A program made the translations under genes and the position numbers. The notes beneath the pieces are model-generated. The model saw only the letters and a list, made by a program, of their open reading frames with translations. It searched no databases and was not told the origin of the DNA. Below, one piece after another: positions 57,157 through 64,000 of a DNA stretch of 64,000 nt (position 1 is its first letter; every line of letters starts with the position of its first letter). This DNA comes from Maricaulis sp039978735 (lineage in GTDB: Bacteria; Pseudomonadota; Alphaproteobacteria; Caulobacterales; Maricaulaceae): NCBI RefSeq assembly GCF_039978735.1, contig NZ_JBDWAS010000024.1, positions 1 through 64,000 of the forward strand, in the 5' to 3' direction.

Positions 57157-60031
57157 ACGGATCGCCGTCCGGGTTCAGACCGGCCCCGGTGTCGATGAAC
57201 TCGCTCGTGTAGTCGGCACGGATGCCTGCTCCCAGACCGTTCGGATGCGACCAGCTCAGGCTGGCACCGACCCGCCATTCCGGCTGGCCGTCCTGCATGA
57301 TGATGTCGCCTTCCTGGGAGACTGTGATCTCGTCGGAAATCAGGCCGCTGTCGACAGCATCCCGGATCTGCTGGGCACCCGGCGACAGGGCAATGAAGTA
57401 GGTGTCGAGATAGGAGGCGTTGATCTTCAGATTGAAGTCACCGTACCGCGTATCCTCGAGATCGTAGTAGATCGCGTAGTCGATACCCGCGACCTCGATC
57501 TCTTCATTGTTGTCGTAGGTGTCCAGGATGAAGAGGATGTCACCCGCCGGATCGAGCCCGGCCGCGGTGAAGTAGTCGATATCATCCTGGTCGGGCGTGT
57601 CCCGCACGACGTTGGGATTGGATGAGCCCTGCAGGCGCAGCAAGTAGTCGAGGCTAACGTGGTTCTCTGCGCCGAACACACCGACCACGCCCTGGCGTTC
57701 GATTTCCCAGCGGTCGACAGTGACCGTCAGCGCATTCAGGAAGCTCATCGGCCCGCTGAAGCCGCGCGGCTCCAGAACCAGGCCGAAGGTGACATTGGTG
57801 TCGTCTTCCGGACCGATATCGTCGGCCACAGAGCGGCGTTCCGTCCGGCCAACCGAGAAGCCCGTACAATCGGCGAAGGTGGCAAAGGTGCCGTTGCGCA
57901 CGCCGGCTTCGCAGAAATAGCTGTCTTCACGGGCGTTCGACCGGTCGACACCTTCATTGATGACGATCAGGTTGGGTGCCCGGAAGCCCTCGGAGTAGGC
58001 CCCGCGGAACATCAGGCCCTCGAACGGCCGCCATGCAGCCGCCACACGCGGCTTGAGACCGCTGCTGCCGAAGTCGGAATAATCCTCGATGCGCGCCGCG
58101 ATCTGGACATCGAACGTATCCACCAGCGGGATGTTCATGTCCGGGCTGACCAGCGGGATGGACGCTTCCATGAAGGCACCGAGCACGTCGCGCGATCCGC
58201 TGGAGTCCGGGGTCGGGCTGGTGCCGTAGATGTCGGTCTGGCTCACCTCACCCGTCACCATGTCGGTGAAGGTGATCGTGCCGTCGAGCCGGTCATCCCG
58301 GTTCTCGTCATAGGCCTCGTAACGCGCCTCGACACCGGCCGCGATGCCGATGGCACCGCCCGGCAGCGAGAAGACGTCGCCATTGGAGACCTTGAAGTCG
58401 ATCAGGGCGAGTTCGGTCGTGCTTTCGCGGACCACATCGACCAGGAAGGGTTCGATCAGGTCACGGGAGTTGGCGGTCGCATCGCCGATCGACGGATTGT
58501 TCGGATCGCCGCCATTGAAGATATTGTAGACATTCGGCGTTTCGTTGAAGAGCGCCTGCTGGAACAGGGTCCGCGAGACCGAGTTGTTCGCCGTGTCTTC
58601 CGCGTAGGCCCGGTTATAGAGCAGCGCGCTGTCCCAGTCCCAGCCATTGGCGAATTCGCCGCGGGCGCCGCCCAGGGCGCGCCACTGGGTGTTAATGACC
58701 TCGATGTCCCGGAAGCCGACATCGACGAAGCGGTAGCGGCCGCCATCGGTAAAGACCGGGAGGCCTTCCGCCGGCACGTTCGTCAGACCGGGCAGGCGGT
58801 TCGGATTGATCGAACCGTCCGAGAAAGTGATCGGGCCGAACGGGTTGTAATAGTAGTTCGCCGGCACCGAGATCTCGGTGGCTGCGATGCCGTTGCGCGG
58901 CTCGTTCGTCGACTGGGTTTCCGCGTAATAATAGCCGAACTCGGCATACAGGCGCACGCCATTGTCCAGATCGTGATTGACGAAAGCAAAGCCGTTGAAC
59001 CGATTGCGGTCCGAGATGATGGAGCGATCATAGGCACCATCGAAACGCAGATCGCGATCGAGGCTGCCATCGTCGATACACAGGTTTGGCACCGACAGGG
59101 CACCGGCAGTATCGGCGCGGCAACCGGCAAAACTGGTCGGCTGGAAGTGAAACACACCCGCAGTCGATGTCAGCGTCGTGCCGTTCTGACGGACCCGCGT
59201 GCTCGACGTCGTGTTGAGCGTCCACTGGCCCCAGGGAGACTGTGTGGCCCGGTTATCGAAGGACGTGTCGCCCTCGAAGCTCGTTCCCACGAGGAAGGGC
59301 CGCAGGTCTTCGCTGGACGCCAGCGGGACTTCCGACGCGAAAAGACCATCACGGCGCGAATATTCCGCCGAGATGGAGATATTGGTCCGGCCCTCGTTGA
59401 AATTGTCGCCGGCCTTGACGGTCAGCGTCTGCTCGTCGAGGCCGTTGCCGGTCGCGAACAGATGGCGCGCCCGGACATAGAGCCCCTCGTAATCGTCATC
59501 GAGAATGGTGTTGAACACGCCGGCAACAGCATCGGTGCCATAGATGGCCGACGCACCGTCATTCAGCACTTCAACGCGCGAGATGCCGGCAACCGGAAGC
59601 GCGTTCACATTCGTCGTCGTCACCGGGGTCGACAGCTCGGCCTGGGTCGACGGGTGATTGACCACGCGACGGCCGTTCAGCAGCACCAGCGTACCGCTCG
59701 AACCGATCGAGCGCAGATTGATCGACGCGACGTCGCCACGCGCATTGTTGTTGGTGGTGTTGTTGTCCGTGCGGAACTGCACGCTACCCTGGGCCGGAAG
59801 GGCGCGGATCAGATCCTCGCCATCCACACCGCCGATCGCGGCAATGTCCGCTTCGCCGATAATCGTCACCGGCAGCGCTTCGTTGATCCGGGCACCTTGG
59901 ATATTGGTACCGGTGACAACGATCACATCCTCATCCTGCTGGGACGGCGCAGCGTCCTGAGCGAGCGCGGTGCCGCCAATTGCCAGCGCACCCAGCGCGA
60001 TTCCCGACCTTAAGATTCCCCTGAACGACAT
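56948..60031 (-). CDS. Large TonB-dependent receptor (paralogue of the one at 27575)
   Basis: ATG 60031 (MSFRGILRSGIALGALAIGG) is used since GGGAGGCAAGGA precedes it; the longer open frame has no signal sequence. The 1027-aa product has a signal peptide ending TALAQ, TonB box VIVVTG, plug (GDVASINLRSIGSSGTLVLL, DGASAIYGTDAVAG) and a barrel ending VF. Barrel landmarks such as FSDGSINPNRLPGL and GTSPTPDSSGSRDV match the receptor at 27575, so both belong to one subfamily, often linked to peptide or amino-acid-derived substrates. No associated enzyme gene is adjacent. Confidence 0.92.
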   Translation of the reverse strand: MSFRGILRSGIALGALAIGGTALAQDAAPSQQDEDVIVVTGTNIQGARINEALPVTIIGEADIAAIGGVDGEDLIRALPAQGSVQFRTDNNTTNNNARGDVASINLRSIGSSGTLVLLNGRRVVNHPSTQAELSTPVTTTNVNALPVAGISRVEVLNDGASAIYGTDAVAGVFNTILDDDYEGLYVRARHLFATGNGLDEQTLTVKAGDNFNEGRTNISISAEYSRRDGLFASEVPLASSEDLRPFLVGTSFEGDTSFDNRATQSPWGQWTLNTTSSTRVRQNGTTLTSTAGVFHFQPTSFAGCRADTAGALSVPNLCIDDGSLDRDLRFDGAYDRSIISDRNRFNGFAFVNHDLDNGVRLYAEFGYYYAETQSTNEPRNGIAATEISVPANYYYNPFGPITFSDGSINPNRLPGLTNVPAEGLPVFTDGGRYRFVDVGFRDIEVINTQWRALGGARGEFANGWDWDSALLYNRAYAEDTANNSVSRTLFQQALFNETPNVYNIFNGGDPNNPSIGDATANSRDLIEPFLVDVVRESTTELALIDFKVSNGDVFSLPGGAIGIAAGVEARYEAYDENRDDRLDGTITFTDMVTGEVSQTDIYGTSPTPDSSGSRDVLGAFMEASIPLVSPDMNIPLVDTFDVQIAARIEDYSDFGSSGLKPRVAAAWRPFEGLMFRGAYSEGFRAPNLIVINEGVDRSNAREDSYFCEAGVRNGTFATFADCTGFSVGRTERRSVADDIGPEDDTNVTFGLVLEPRGFSGPMSFLNALTVTVDRWEIERQGVVGVFGAENHVSLDYLLRLQGSSNPNVVRDTPDQDDIDYFTAAGLDPAGDILFILDTYDNNEEIEVAGIDYAIYYDLEDTRYGDFNLKINASYLDTYFIALSPGAQQIRDAVDSGLISDEITVSQEGDIIMQDGQPEWRVGASLSWSHPNGLGAGIRADYTSEFIDTGAGLNPDGDPFIVESWTQTNAYVEYEFDRQGALDGLRIRVGANNIFDEDPPLADETNGYDAAYHSIRGRQVYFDIRKVF

Positions 60032-60346
60032 TCCTTGCCTCCCGTTCTTTATACAAACGACGAGAGCAATCGTGCTGAACAGTGTCAACAAAAAAAGATA
60101 CACGCGGTTCAAATTTCATACGACAACTGGAAACGACATACGGGCAACGGCTGATGCTGGTCGTTTAAAGAGACGAGGCCGCGCGCCAGCGGTGTTCACG
60201 CTTCATCGCCCTGAAGCCTGCCCCCTCAAGGACACGGGGGCGGCCAGCCGCCTGAATGACAGCCACAAGTGCCGCTGAGGCCGACGCGCCAGGACCGGGC
60301 CGTGGCCGGCGCCAGGACGTTCAACATACGTGAAAACAGGGAAAGC
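60032..60346. promoter_or_regulatory. Intergenic region: TonB-receptor promoter and tRNA downstream region
   Basis: This 315-bp gap contains the leader of the divergent-reading receptor (AT-rich 60040-60150) and, at 60221-60240, a small CCCCC/GGGGG hairpin that may terminate the tRNA transcript. Some short open frames are present but none is supported by composition or ribosome sites. Confidence 0.4.
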
Positions 60347-60436
<90 letters not shown>

Positions 60437-60538
60437 GCACGGGGAGCGGGGGTTTTGACTGAGCGGACCGACAAAATCAAGAGGGCAGTACTGCGGGCCC
60501 GCAGCATGGCGCTGCGCATGCTGTGACTGCGCATTTCA

Positions 60539-60566
60539 TTGACTCTTGGCTGCGCATGCGTATAAC
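60539..60566 (+). promoter_or_regulatory. Sigma-70-type promoter of rplU
   Basis: TTGACT and TATAAC are separated by 16 bp, close to the housekeeping consensus. The transcript would have a leader of about 135 nt with hairpins around 60590-60650 (for example CTCCG-GGCATA-CGGAG), which could support autoregulation. The remainder of 60437-60706 shows no gene. Confidence 0.6.
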
Positions 60567-60706
60567 GCCCGCTCCTGCTCGCACGGACCCGTCTGTGCGG
60601 GCCCATAAACAGTGAACAACGCTCCGGGCATACGGAGTGAAGAAAAAGGACCCGCCGGACCCGCCAGACAAGGGCCGGACGTGTCGCAGAAAAGGATCGA
60701 GAGATC

Positions 60707-61387
60707 ATGTTTGCAGTGATCAAGACCGGCGGTAAGCAGTATCGCGTCGCCGCCGGAGACGAAATTCGCATCGAGAAGATCGACGGCGCTGCCGGCGACA
60801 CGATGGCGCTGGGCGATGTGCTGATGCTCGGCTCGGACAAGGGTGTCACGGTCGGTTCGCCGCTCGTCGACGGTGCCCAGGTGATCGGCGAGCTGCTGGA
60901 CACCAACCGTGCCCGCAAGATTCTCGTGTTCAAGAAGCGCCGCCGCCAGAACTACCGCCGCACCAAGGGCCACCGTCAGTGGGGCTCGCTCGTGCGCATC
61001 GCGGAAATCGTGGCACCGGGCGAAACCGCCAAGACGAAACTGAAGTCGACCACGGCTGCGCCGAAGACGGCCGACAAGGCCGAAGCCGCTCCGAAGGCCA
61101 AGGCGGCCCCGAAGAAAGCTGCGGCTCCGAAGGCTGAAGCCAAGACCGAAGCGCCCAAGGCGGCTCCGAAGAAGGCCGCTGCCAAGGCCGGCAATGACGA
61201 CCTGACCCAGCTGGACGGTGTCGGCCCGGCTTTCGCCAAGAAGCTCAACGAAGCCGGTGTGACGTCCTTCGCCCAGATCGCGGCGTGGACCGAAGCCGAC
61301 CTGGATAGCCTGAACGAGACCGTCTCCGGTCTGAAGGCCAAGGCTGAAGCTAACAACTGGATCGAAGCGGCCAAGTCGCTCGCGTAA
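60707..61387 (+). CDS. rplU: Ribosomal protein bL21 with Ala/Lys-rich linker and helix-hairpin-helix C-terminus
   Basis: This 226-aa protein is twice the usual bL21 length. Residues 1-103 are canonical bL21 (MFAVIKTGGKQYRV, FKKRRRQNYRRTKGHRQ). Residues 104-162 are an Ala/Lys/Pro-rich linker. Residues 163-226 (DLTQLDGVGPAFAKKLNEAG, then a helical segment) form a helix-hairpin-helix DNA/RNA-binding-like domain. Extended bL21 proteins occur in alphaproteobacteria; the purpose of the extension is not known. It starts the rplU-rpmA unit. Confidence 0.95.
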   Translation: MFAVIKTGGKQYRVAAGDEIRIEKIDGAAGDTMALGDVLMLGSDKGVTVGSPLVDGAQVIGELLDTNRARKILVFKKRRRQNYRRTKGHRQWGSLVRIAEIVAPGETAKTKLKSTTAAPKTADKAEAAPKAKAAPKKAAAPKAEAKTEAPKAAPKKAAAKAGNDDLTQLDGVGPAFAKKLNEAGVTSFAQIAAWTEADLDSLNETVSGLKAKAEANNWIEAAKSLA

Positions 61388-61407
61388 CGTTATAGGAGGG
61401 CTATTCC

Positions 61408-61677
61408 ATGGCTCACAAAAAGGCAGGCGGCTCGTCCCGTAACGGTCGCGACTCAGAAGGCCGGCGCCTTGGCGTCAAGAAGTTCGGTGGCCAGACGGTC
61501 ATTCCGGGCAACATCATCGTGCGCCAGCGCGGCACCAAGGTGAATCCGGGTGCCAATGTCGGCATGGGCAAGGACCACACCCTTTTCGCCCTTACCGAAG
61601 GCCGCGTGAAGTTCGCCAAGAAGTCTGGCGGCAAGGCTTTCGTATCGGTTGAACCGATTGCCGACGCAGCCGAGTAA
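61408..61677 (+). CDS. rpmA: Ribosomal protein bL27
   Basis: This 89-aa protein begins MAHKKAGGSSRNGRDSEGRR, the standard bL27 N-terminus that reaches the peptidyl-transferase centre without a cleavable extension, and continues GVKKFGGQTVIPGNIIVRQR. It lies 20 bp after rplU behind AGGAGG and is followed by a terminator. Confidence 0.97.
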   Translation: MAHKKAGGSSRNGRDSEGRRLGVKKFGGQTVIPGNIIVRQRGTKVNPGANVGMGKDHTLFALTEGRVKFAKKSGGKAFVSVEPIADAAE

Positions 61678-61739
61678 GGCGGTCCGGGACATAGCCGGGC
61701 CGACCGCGTAGAGCGGGGTCCGGAAGCGCCAGACGCGCG

Positions 61740-61776
61740 AAAAGGGGAGACGGGCCACCGCCTCCCCTTTTTCTTT
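61740..61776 (+). terminator. Rho-independent terminator after rpmA
   Basis: Arms AAAAGGGGAG and CTCCCCTTTT (10 bp, 12-nt loop) end in a T-rich tail (TTTTTCTTT). It lies 63 bp after the rpmA stop. Confidence 0.88.
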
Positions 61777-61794
61777 CCCCCGGAGACGCCGGCC

Positions 61795-62322
61795 ATGGGA
61801 CCCCGGATCGAAACGGCCAGATGCCTGCTCAGACTGCCCGAGCTGGACGATGCCCCCGCCATATCCCGCTATTGCGGCGAATATGATGTGGCCAAGAATA
61901 CCGCCCGCATTCCTCACCCTTACCCGTCGCTGAGCGCGGAGATGTGGGTGCTGATCACCCGCGCGGCCTGGACCCCGCAGGGCAACCAGTCGCTCACGGT
62001 CGAGCACGAGGGTGAGGTGATCGGTGGCGGCGGCGTGTTCCGGCGCACACCGAAAGCCGACTGGGAGATCGGTTACTGGATCGGTCGCCCGTGGTGGGGT
62101 CAGGGATTTGCCACCGAGATCGGCGGGGCCCTGGTCGAGCTGGGCACGCAGACGCTGGGCGCGTCCCGCCTCATTGCCGGCCACTATGACGACAACCCGG
62201 CCTCGGGCCGCGTGCTGGAAAAGCTGGGCTTTGCCTATACGGGCAGCAGCGCGAACCTGTTCGCCATGGCCCGCATGGGCAAGGCGAACAGTCTGAACAT
62301 GGTGCGCGAGGCGGCCGTCTAG
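61795..62322 (+). CDS. GNAT-family acetyltransferase (RimJ/RimL-like)
   Basis: This 175-aa protein opens with MGPRIETARCLLRLPELDDA, typical of the RimL/RimJ group, and has the acetyl-CoA loop in IGRPWWGQGFATEIGGALVE and motif B VLEKLGFAYTG. Possible targets are ribosomal proteins or small molecules. It sits between rpmA and obgE, a common alphaproteobacterial order. Confidence 0.9.
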   Translation: MGPRIETARCLLRLPELDDAPAISRYCGEYDVAKNTARIPHPYPSLSAEMWVLITRAAWTPQGNQSLTVEHEGEVIGGGGVFRRTPKADWEIGYWIGRPWWGQGFATEIGGALVELGTQTLGASRLIAGHYDDNPASGRVLEKLGFAYTGSSANLFAMARMGKANSLNMVREAAV

Positions 62323-62411
62323 CCACCGCCGCACAAAGCCACTGATCTTCGCCGGGTTTTCCTATATGGACATCCGGTTCAAACTGACGCTGCAGCCAAG
62401 AAGCCCTCATC

Positions 62412-63458
62412 ATGAAATTCCTCGACCAGGCCAAAGTCTATGTCCGCTCCGGAAACGGGGGCGCGGGATGCGTGTCCTTCCGGCGCGAGGCCTATGTGGA
62501 ATATGGCGGTCCCGATGGCGGCGATGGCGGCAAGGGCGGCGATGTGTGGGTGGAGGCCGTGGACGGTCTGAACACGCTGATCGACTACCGCTACAAGCAG
62601 CACTTCAAGGCCGATACCGGTCAGCACGGCATGGGCAAGAACCGCACCGGCGCCGGCGGCGAGGACGTGGTGCTGCAGGTGCCGGCCGGCACGCAGATCC
62701 TCGACGAGGACAAGGAAGAGATTCTCGCTGATATGACAGAAGTGGGTCAGCGCGTTCTGCTGGCCCGCGGCGGCGATGGTGGCAAGGGCAATGCCCGCTA
62801 CAAATCATCGACCAACCAGGCGCCGCGCAAATCGACGCCGGGCTTTCCCGGCGAGGAGCGCTGGGTCTGGCTGCGGCTGAAGCTGATCGCCGATGTCGGC
62901 CTGGTCGGCCTGCCCAATGCCGGCAAGTCAACCTTCCTGTCGGTCGTCTCCCGCGCGCATCCGAAAATCGCGGCCTATCCCTTCACCACGCTCTATCCGC
63001 ATCTGGGCGTGGTCGATCTGGGCCCGGGTTCGCGCTTTATCGTCGCCGACATTCCCGGCCTGATCGAGGGCGCCCACGAAGGCGCCGGCATCGGCGACCG
63101 TTTCCTCGGTCATATCGAGCGCTGCGCCTCGCTGATCCACCTGGTCGACGGCACACAGGAAGACGTGGCAGCGGCTTACACGACGGTGCGCGGCGAGCTG
63201 GAAGCCTATGGCGCCGGGCTCGACACGAAGACGGAAATCCTCGCGCTCAACAAGATCGACGCAATGAGCGAGGACGATATCGCGGAAAAGGTGGCCGCAC
63301 TCGAAGCGGTCAGCGGCCGCAAAGTGATGCGGATTTCCGGCGTTGCCGGCACCGGCATCAAGGAGATCTGCGGCAAGGCCTGGGATGTCGTGCTGGAGGA
63401 CCGCCGCATCGAGGCCGCCCGCGAAGCCCAAGCCGGCGAGGACGGCTGGGCGCCGTGA
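62412..63458 (+). CDS. obgE: Ribosome-associated GTPase ObgE/CgtA
   Basis: This 348-aa GTPase has the glycine-rich Obg fold (MKFLDQAKVYVRSGNGGAGC, GGPDGGDGGKGG) at residues 1-158 and a G domain with G1 GLPNAGKST, G3 DIPGLIEGA and G4 NKID. The C-terminal OCT domain is absent, as usual in alphaproteobacteria. It functions in late 50S assembly and the stringent response. proB overlaps its stop. Confidence 0.97.
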   Translation: MKFLDQAKVYVRSGNGGAGCVSFRREAYVEYGGPDGGDGGKGGDVWVEAVDGLNTLIDYRYKQHFKADTGQHGMGKNRTGAGGEDVVLQVPAGTQILDEDKEEILADMTEVGQRVLLARGGDGGKGNARYKSSTNQAPRKSTPGFPGEERWVWLRLKLIADVGLVGLPNAGKSTFLSVVSRAHPKIAAYPFTTLYPHLGVVDLGPGSRFIVADIPGLIEGAHEGAGIGDRFLGHIERCASLIHLVDGTQEDVAAAYTTVRGELEAYGAGLDTKTEILALNKIDAMSEDDIAEKVAALEAVSGRKVMRISGVAGTGIKEICGKAWDVVLEDRRIEAAREAQAGEDGWAP

Positions 63459-64000
63459 CACGGCCTGCTTTCGACGCCGTCGGCACGCTGGTCGTCAAGG
63501 TCGGCTCCTCATTGCTGCAGGGCGGGCCTGCCGTCCTGACCGCGATCGCAGACGACATCGCTCGATTGCATGCCCGGGGCTGCCGCGTGGTGATCGTGTC
63601 CTCCGGCGCGGTCGCGCTGGGCCGGTCGCGCCTCGGCCTCACCCAGCCCGTCCTGTCGCTCGAGCAGAAGCAGGCCGCCGCCGCGGCCGGACAACCGCGC
63701 CTGCTGGCTGCCTGGGATGCAGCGCTCGAACCGCATGGACTGACCGCCGCCCAGGCCCTGATGACGCTGGACGTCACCGAGAACCGGCGCTCCTGGCTCA
63801 ATGCCCGGGCAACGCTGAATACGCTGGTCGAGCTGAACGCGGTGCCGGTGGTCAACGAGAATGACACGATCGCGACCGACGAGATCCGCTATGGCGACAA
63901 TGACCGGCTGGCCGCCCGCGTTGCCCAGCTGATCGGCGCGGATCTTCTGGTCCTGCTGTCCGATATCGACGGGCTGTACGAGGCCGATCCGCGCAAGCAC
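63455..64000 (+). CDS. proB: Glutamate 5-kinase (3' end beyond window)
   Basis: GTG 63455 overlaps the obgE stop (GTGA). The 182 visible codons cover most of the amino-acid kinase domain: TLVVKVGSSLLQGG, VIVSSGAVALGRSRL, and VNENDTIATDEIRYGDNDRL. It catalyses the first step of proline synthesis. The C-terminal part, including any PUA domain, lies outside the window. Confidence 0.95.
   Translation, partial: MTRPAFDAVGTLVVKVGSSLLQGGPAVLTAIADDIARLHARGCRVVIVSSGAVALGRSRLGLTQPVLSLEQKQAAAAAGQPRLLAAWDAALEPHGLTAAQALMTLDVTENRRSWLNARATLNTLVELNAVPVVNENDTIATDEIRYGDNDRLAARVAQLIGADLLVLLSDIDGLYEADPRKH

Noticed and set aside
57659..60013. A 784-codon plus-strand open frame opposite the large TonB receptor
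   Set aside because: The minus strand encodes a complete receptor with signal peptide, plug and barrel; the plus frame has no domain or ribosome site.

Overview
The window is a GC-rich, gene-dense chromosomal segment of an alphaproteobacterium. Several TonB-dependent receptors, a FixL-FixJ-FixK type oxygen cascade and the gene order tRNA-Ser / rplU / rpmA / GNAT / obgE / proB fit a marine aerobe near the Caulobacterales-Maricaulales. That placement is an inference from gene content; no rRNA gene is present. Both edges cut genes: a giant repeat protein on the left and proB on the right.

Layout. Positions 1-5.9 kb hold a secreted DUF4347 protein with exact 300-bp (100-aa) Ig-like repeats. It is divergent from a duplicated 'tail collar + DUF6916' unit and a GNAT gene. 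Positions 6.0-8.4 kb hold ubiT-ubiU-ubiV (oxygen-independent ubiquinone hydroxylation). Positions 8.5-9.6 kb hold an ECF sigma operon. Positions 9.8-13.8 kb hold two exported amidohydrolases and a polysaccharide deacetylase. Positions 13.8-17.6 kb hold a zinc-linked Zrg-type ABC operon divergent from a MerC-domain gene. Positions 17.6-21.1 kb hold an exported protein, an S41-type membrane protease and a membrane-bound AraC regulator. Positions 21.3-31.7 kb form an amino-acid/peptide locus: dadA, a RidA-like gene, gamma-glutamyltransferase, a DAACS symporter, D-aminoacylase, a large TonB receptor and a LysR regulator. Positions 31.8-36.0 kb hold a hydrolase and TonB receptor divergent from a TetR gene, with a clear operator between them. 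Positions 36.1-41.1 kb hold a chemoreceptor, a porin-like protein and a PLP decarboxylase.

Positions 41.2-57.2 kb form a low-oxygen / nitrogen-oxide island. It has a copper-type TonB receptor, pseudoazurin, nirK, fixK, a FixT-like receiver, fixJ, heme-PAS fixL, a DUF1858 gene, an NnrR-like regulator, hemN, quinol NO reductase, nrdD, nrdG and nnrS. Six 14-bp FNR/NnrR-type palindromes of the form TTGNN-N4-NNCAA lie upstream of porin, PLP decarboxylase, nirK, the DUF1858 gene, nnrR/hemN and norZ. Two NrdR-like boxes exactly 31 bp apart precede nrdD. The island is followed by a large TonB receptor paralogous to the one at 27.6-30.6 kb, then the housekeeping block.

Together the genes describe an aerobic scavenger of polymers, peptides and metals. 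When oxygen falls it can reduce nitrite to N2O (NirK, NorZ), make heme, deoxynucleotides and probably ubiquinone without oxygen, and control much of this through FixLJ/FixK and NnrR. No mobile element, CRISPR array, rRNA gene or replication origin was recognised.
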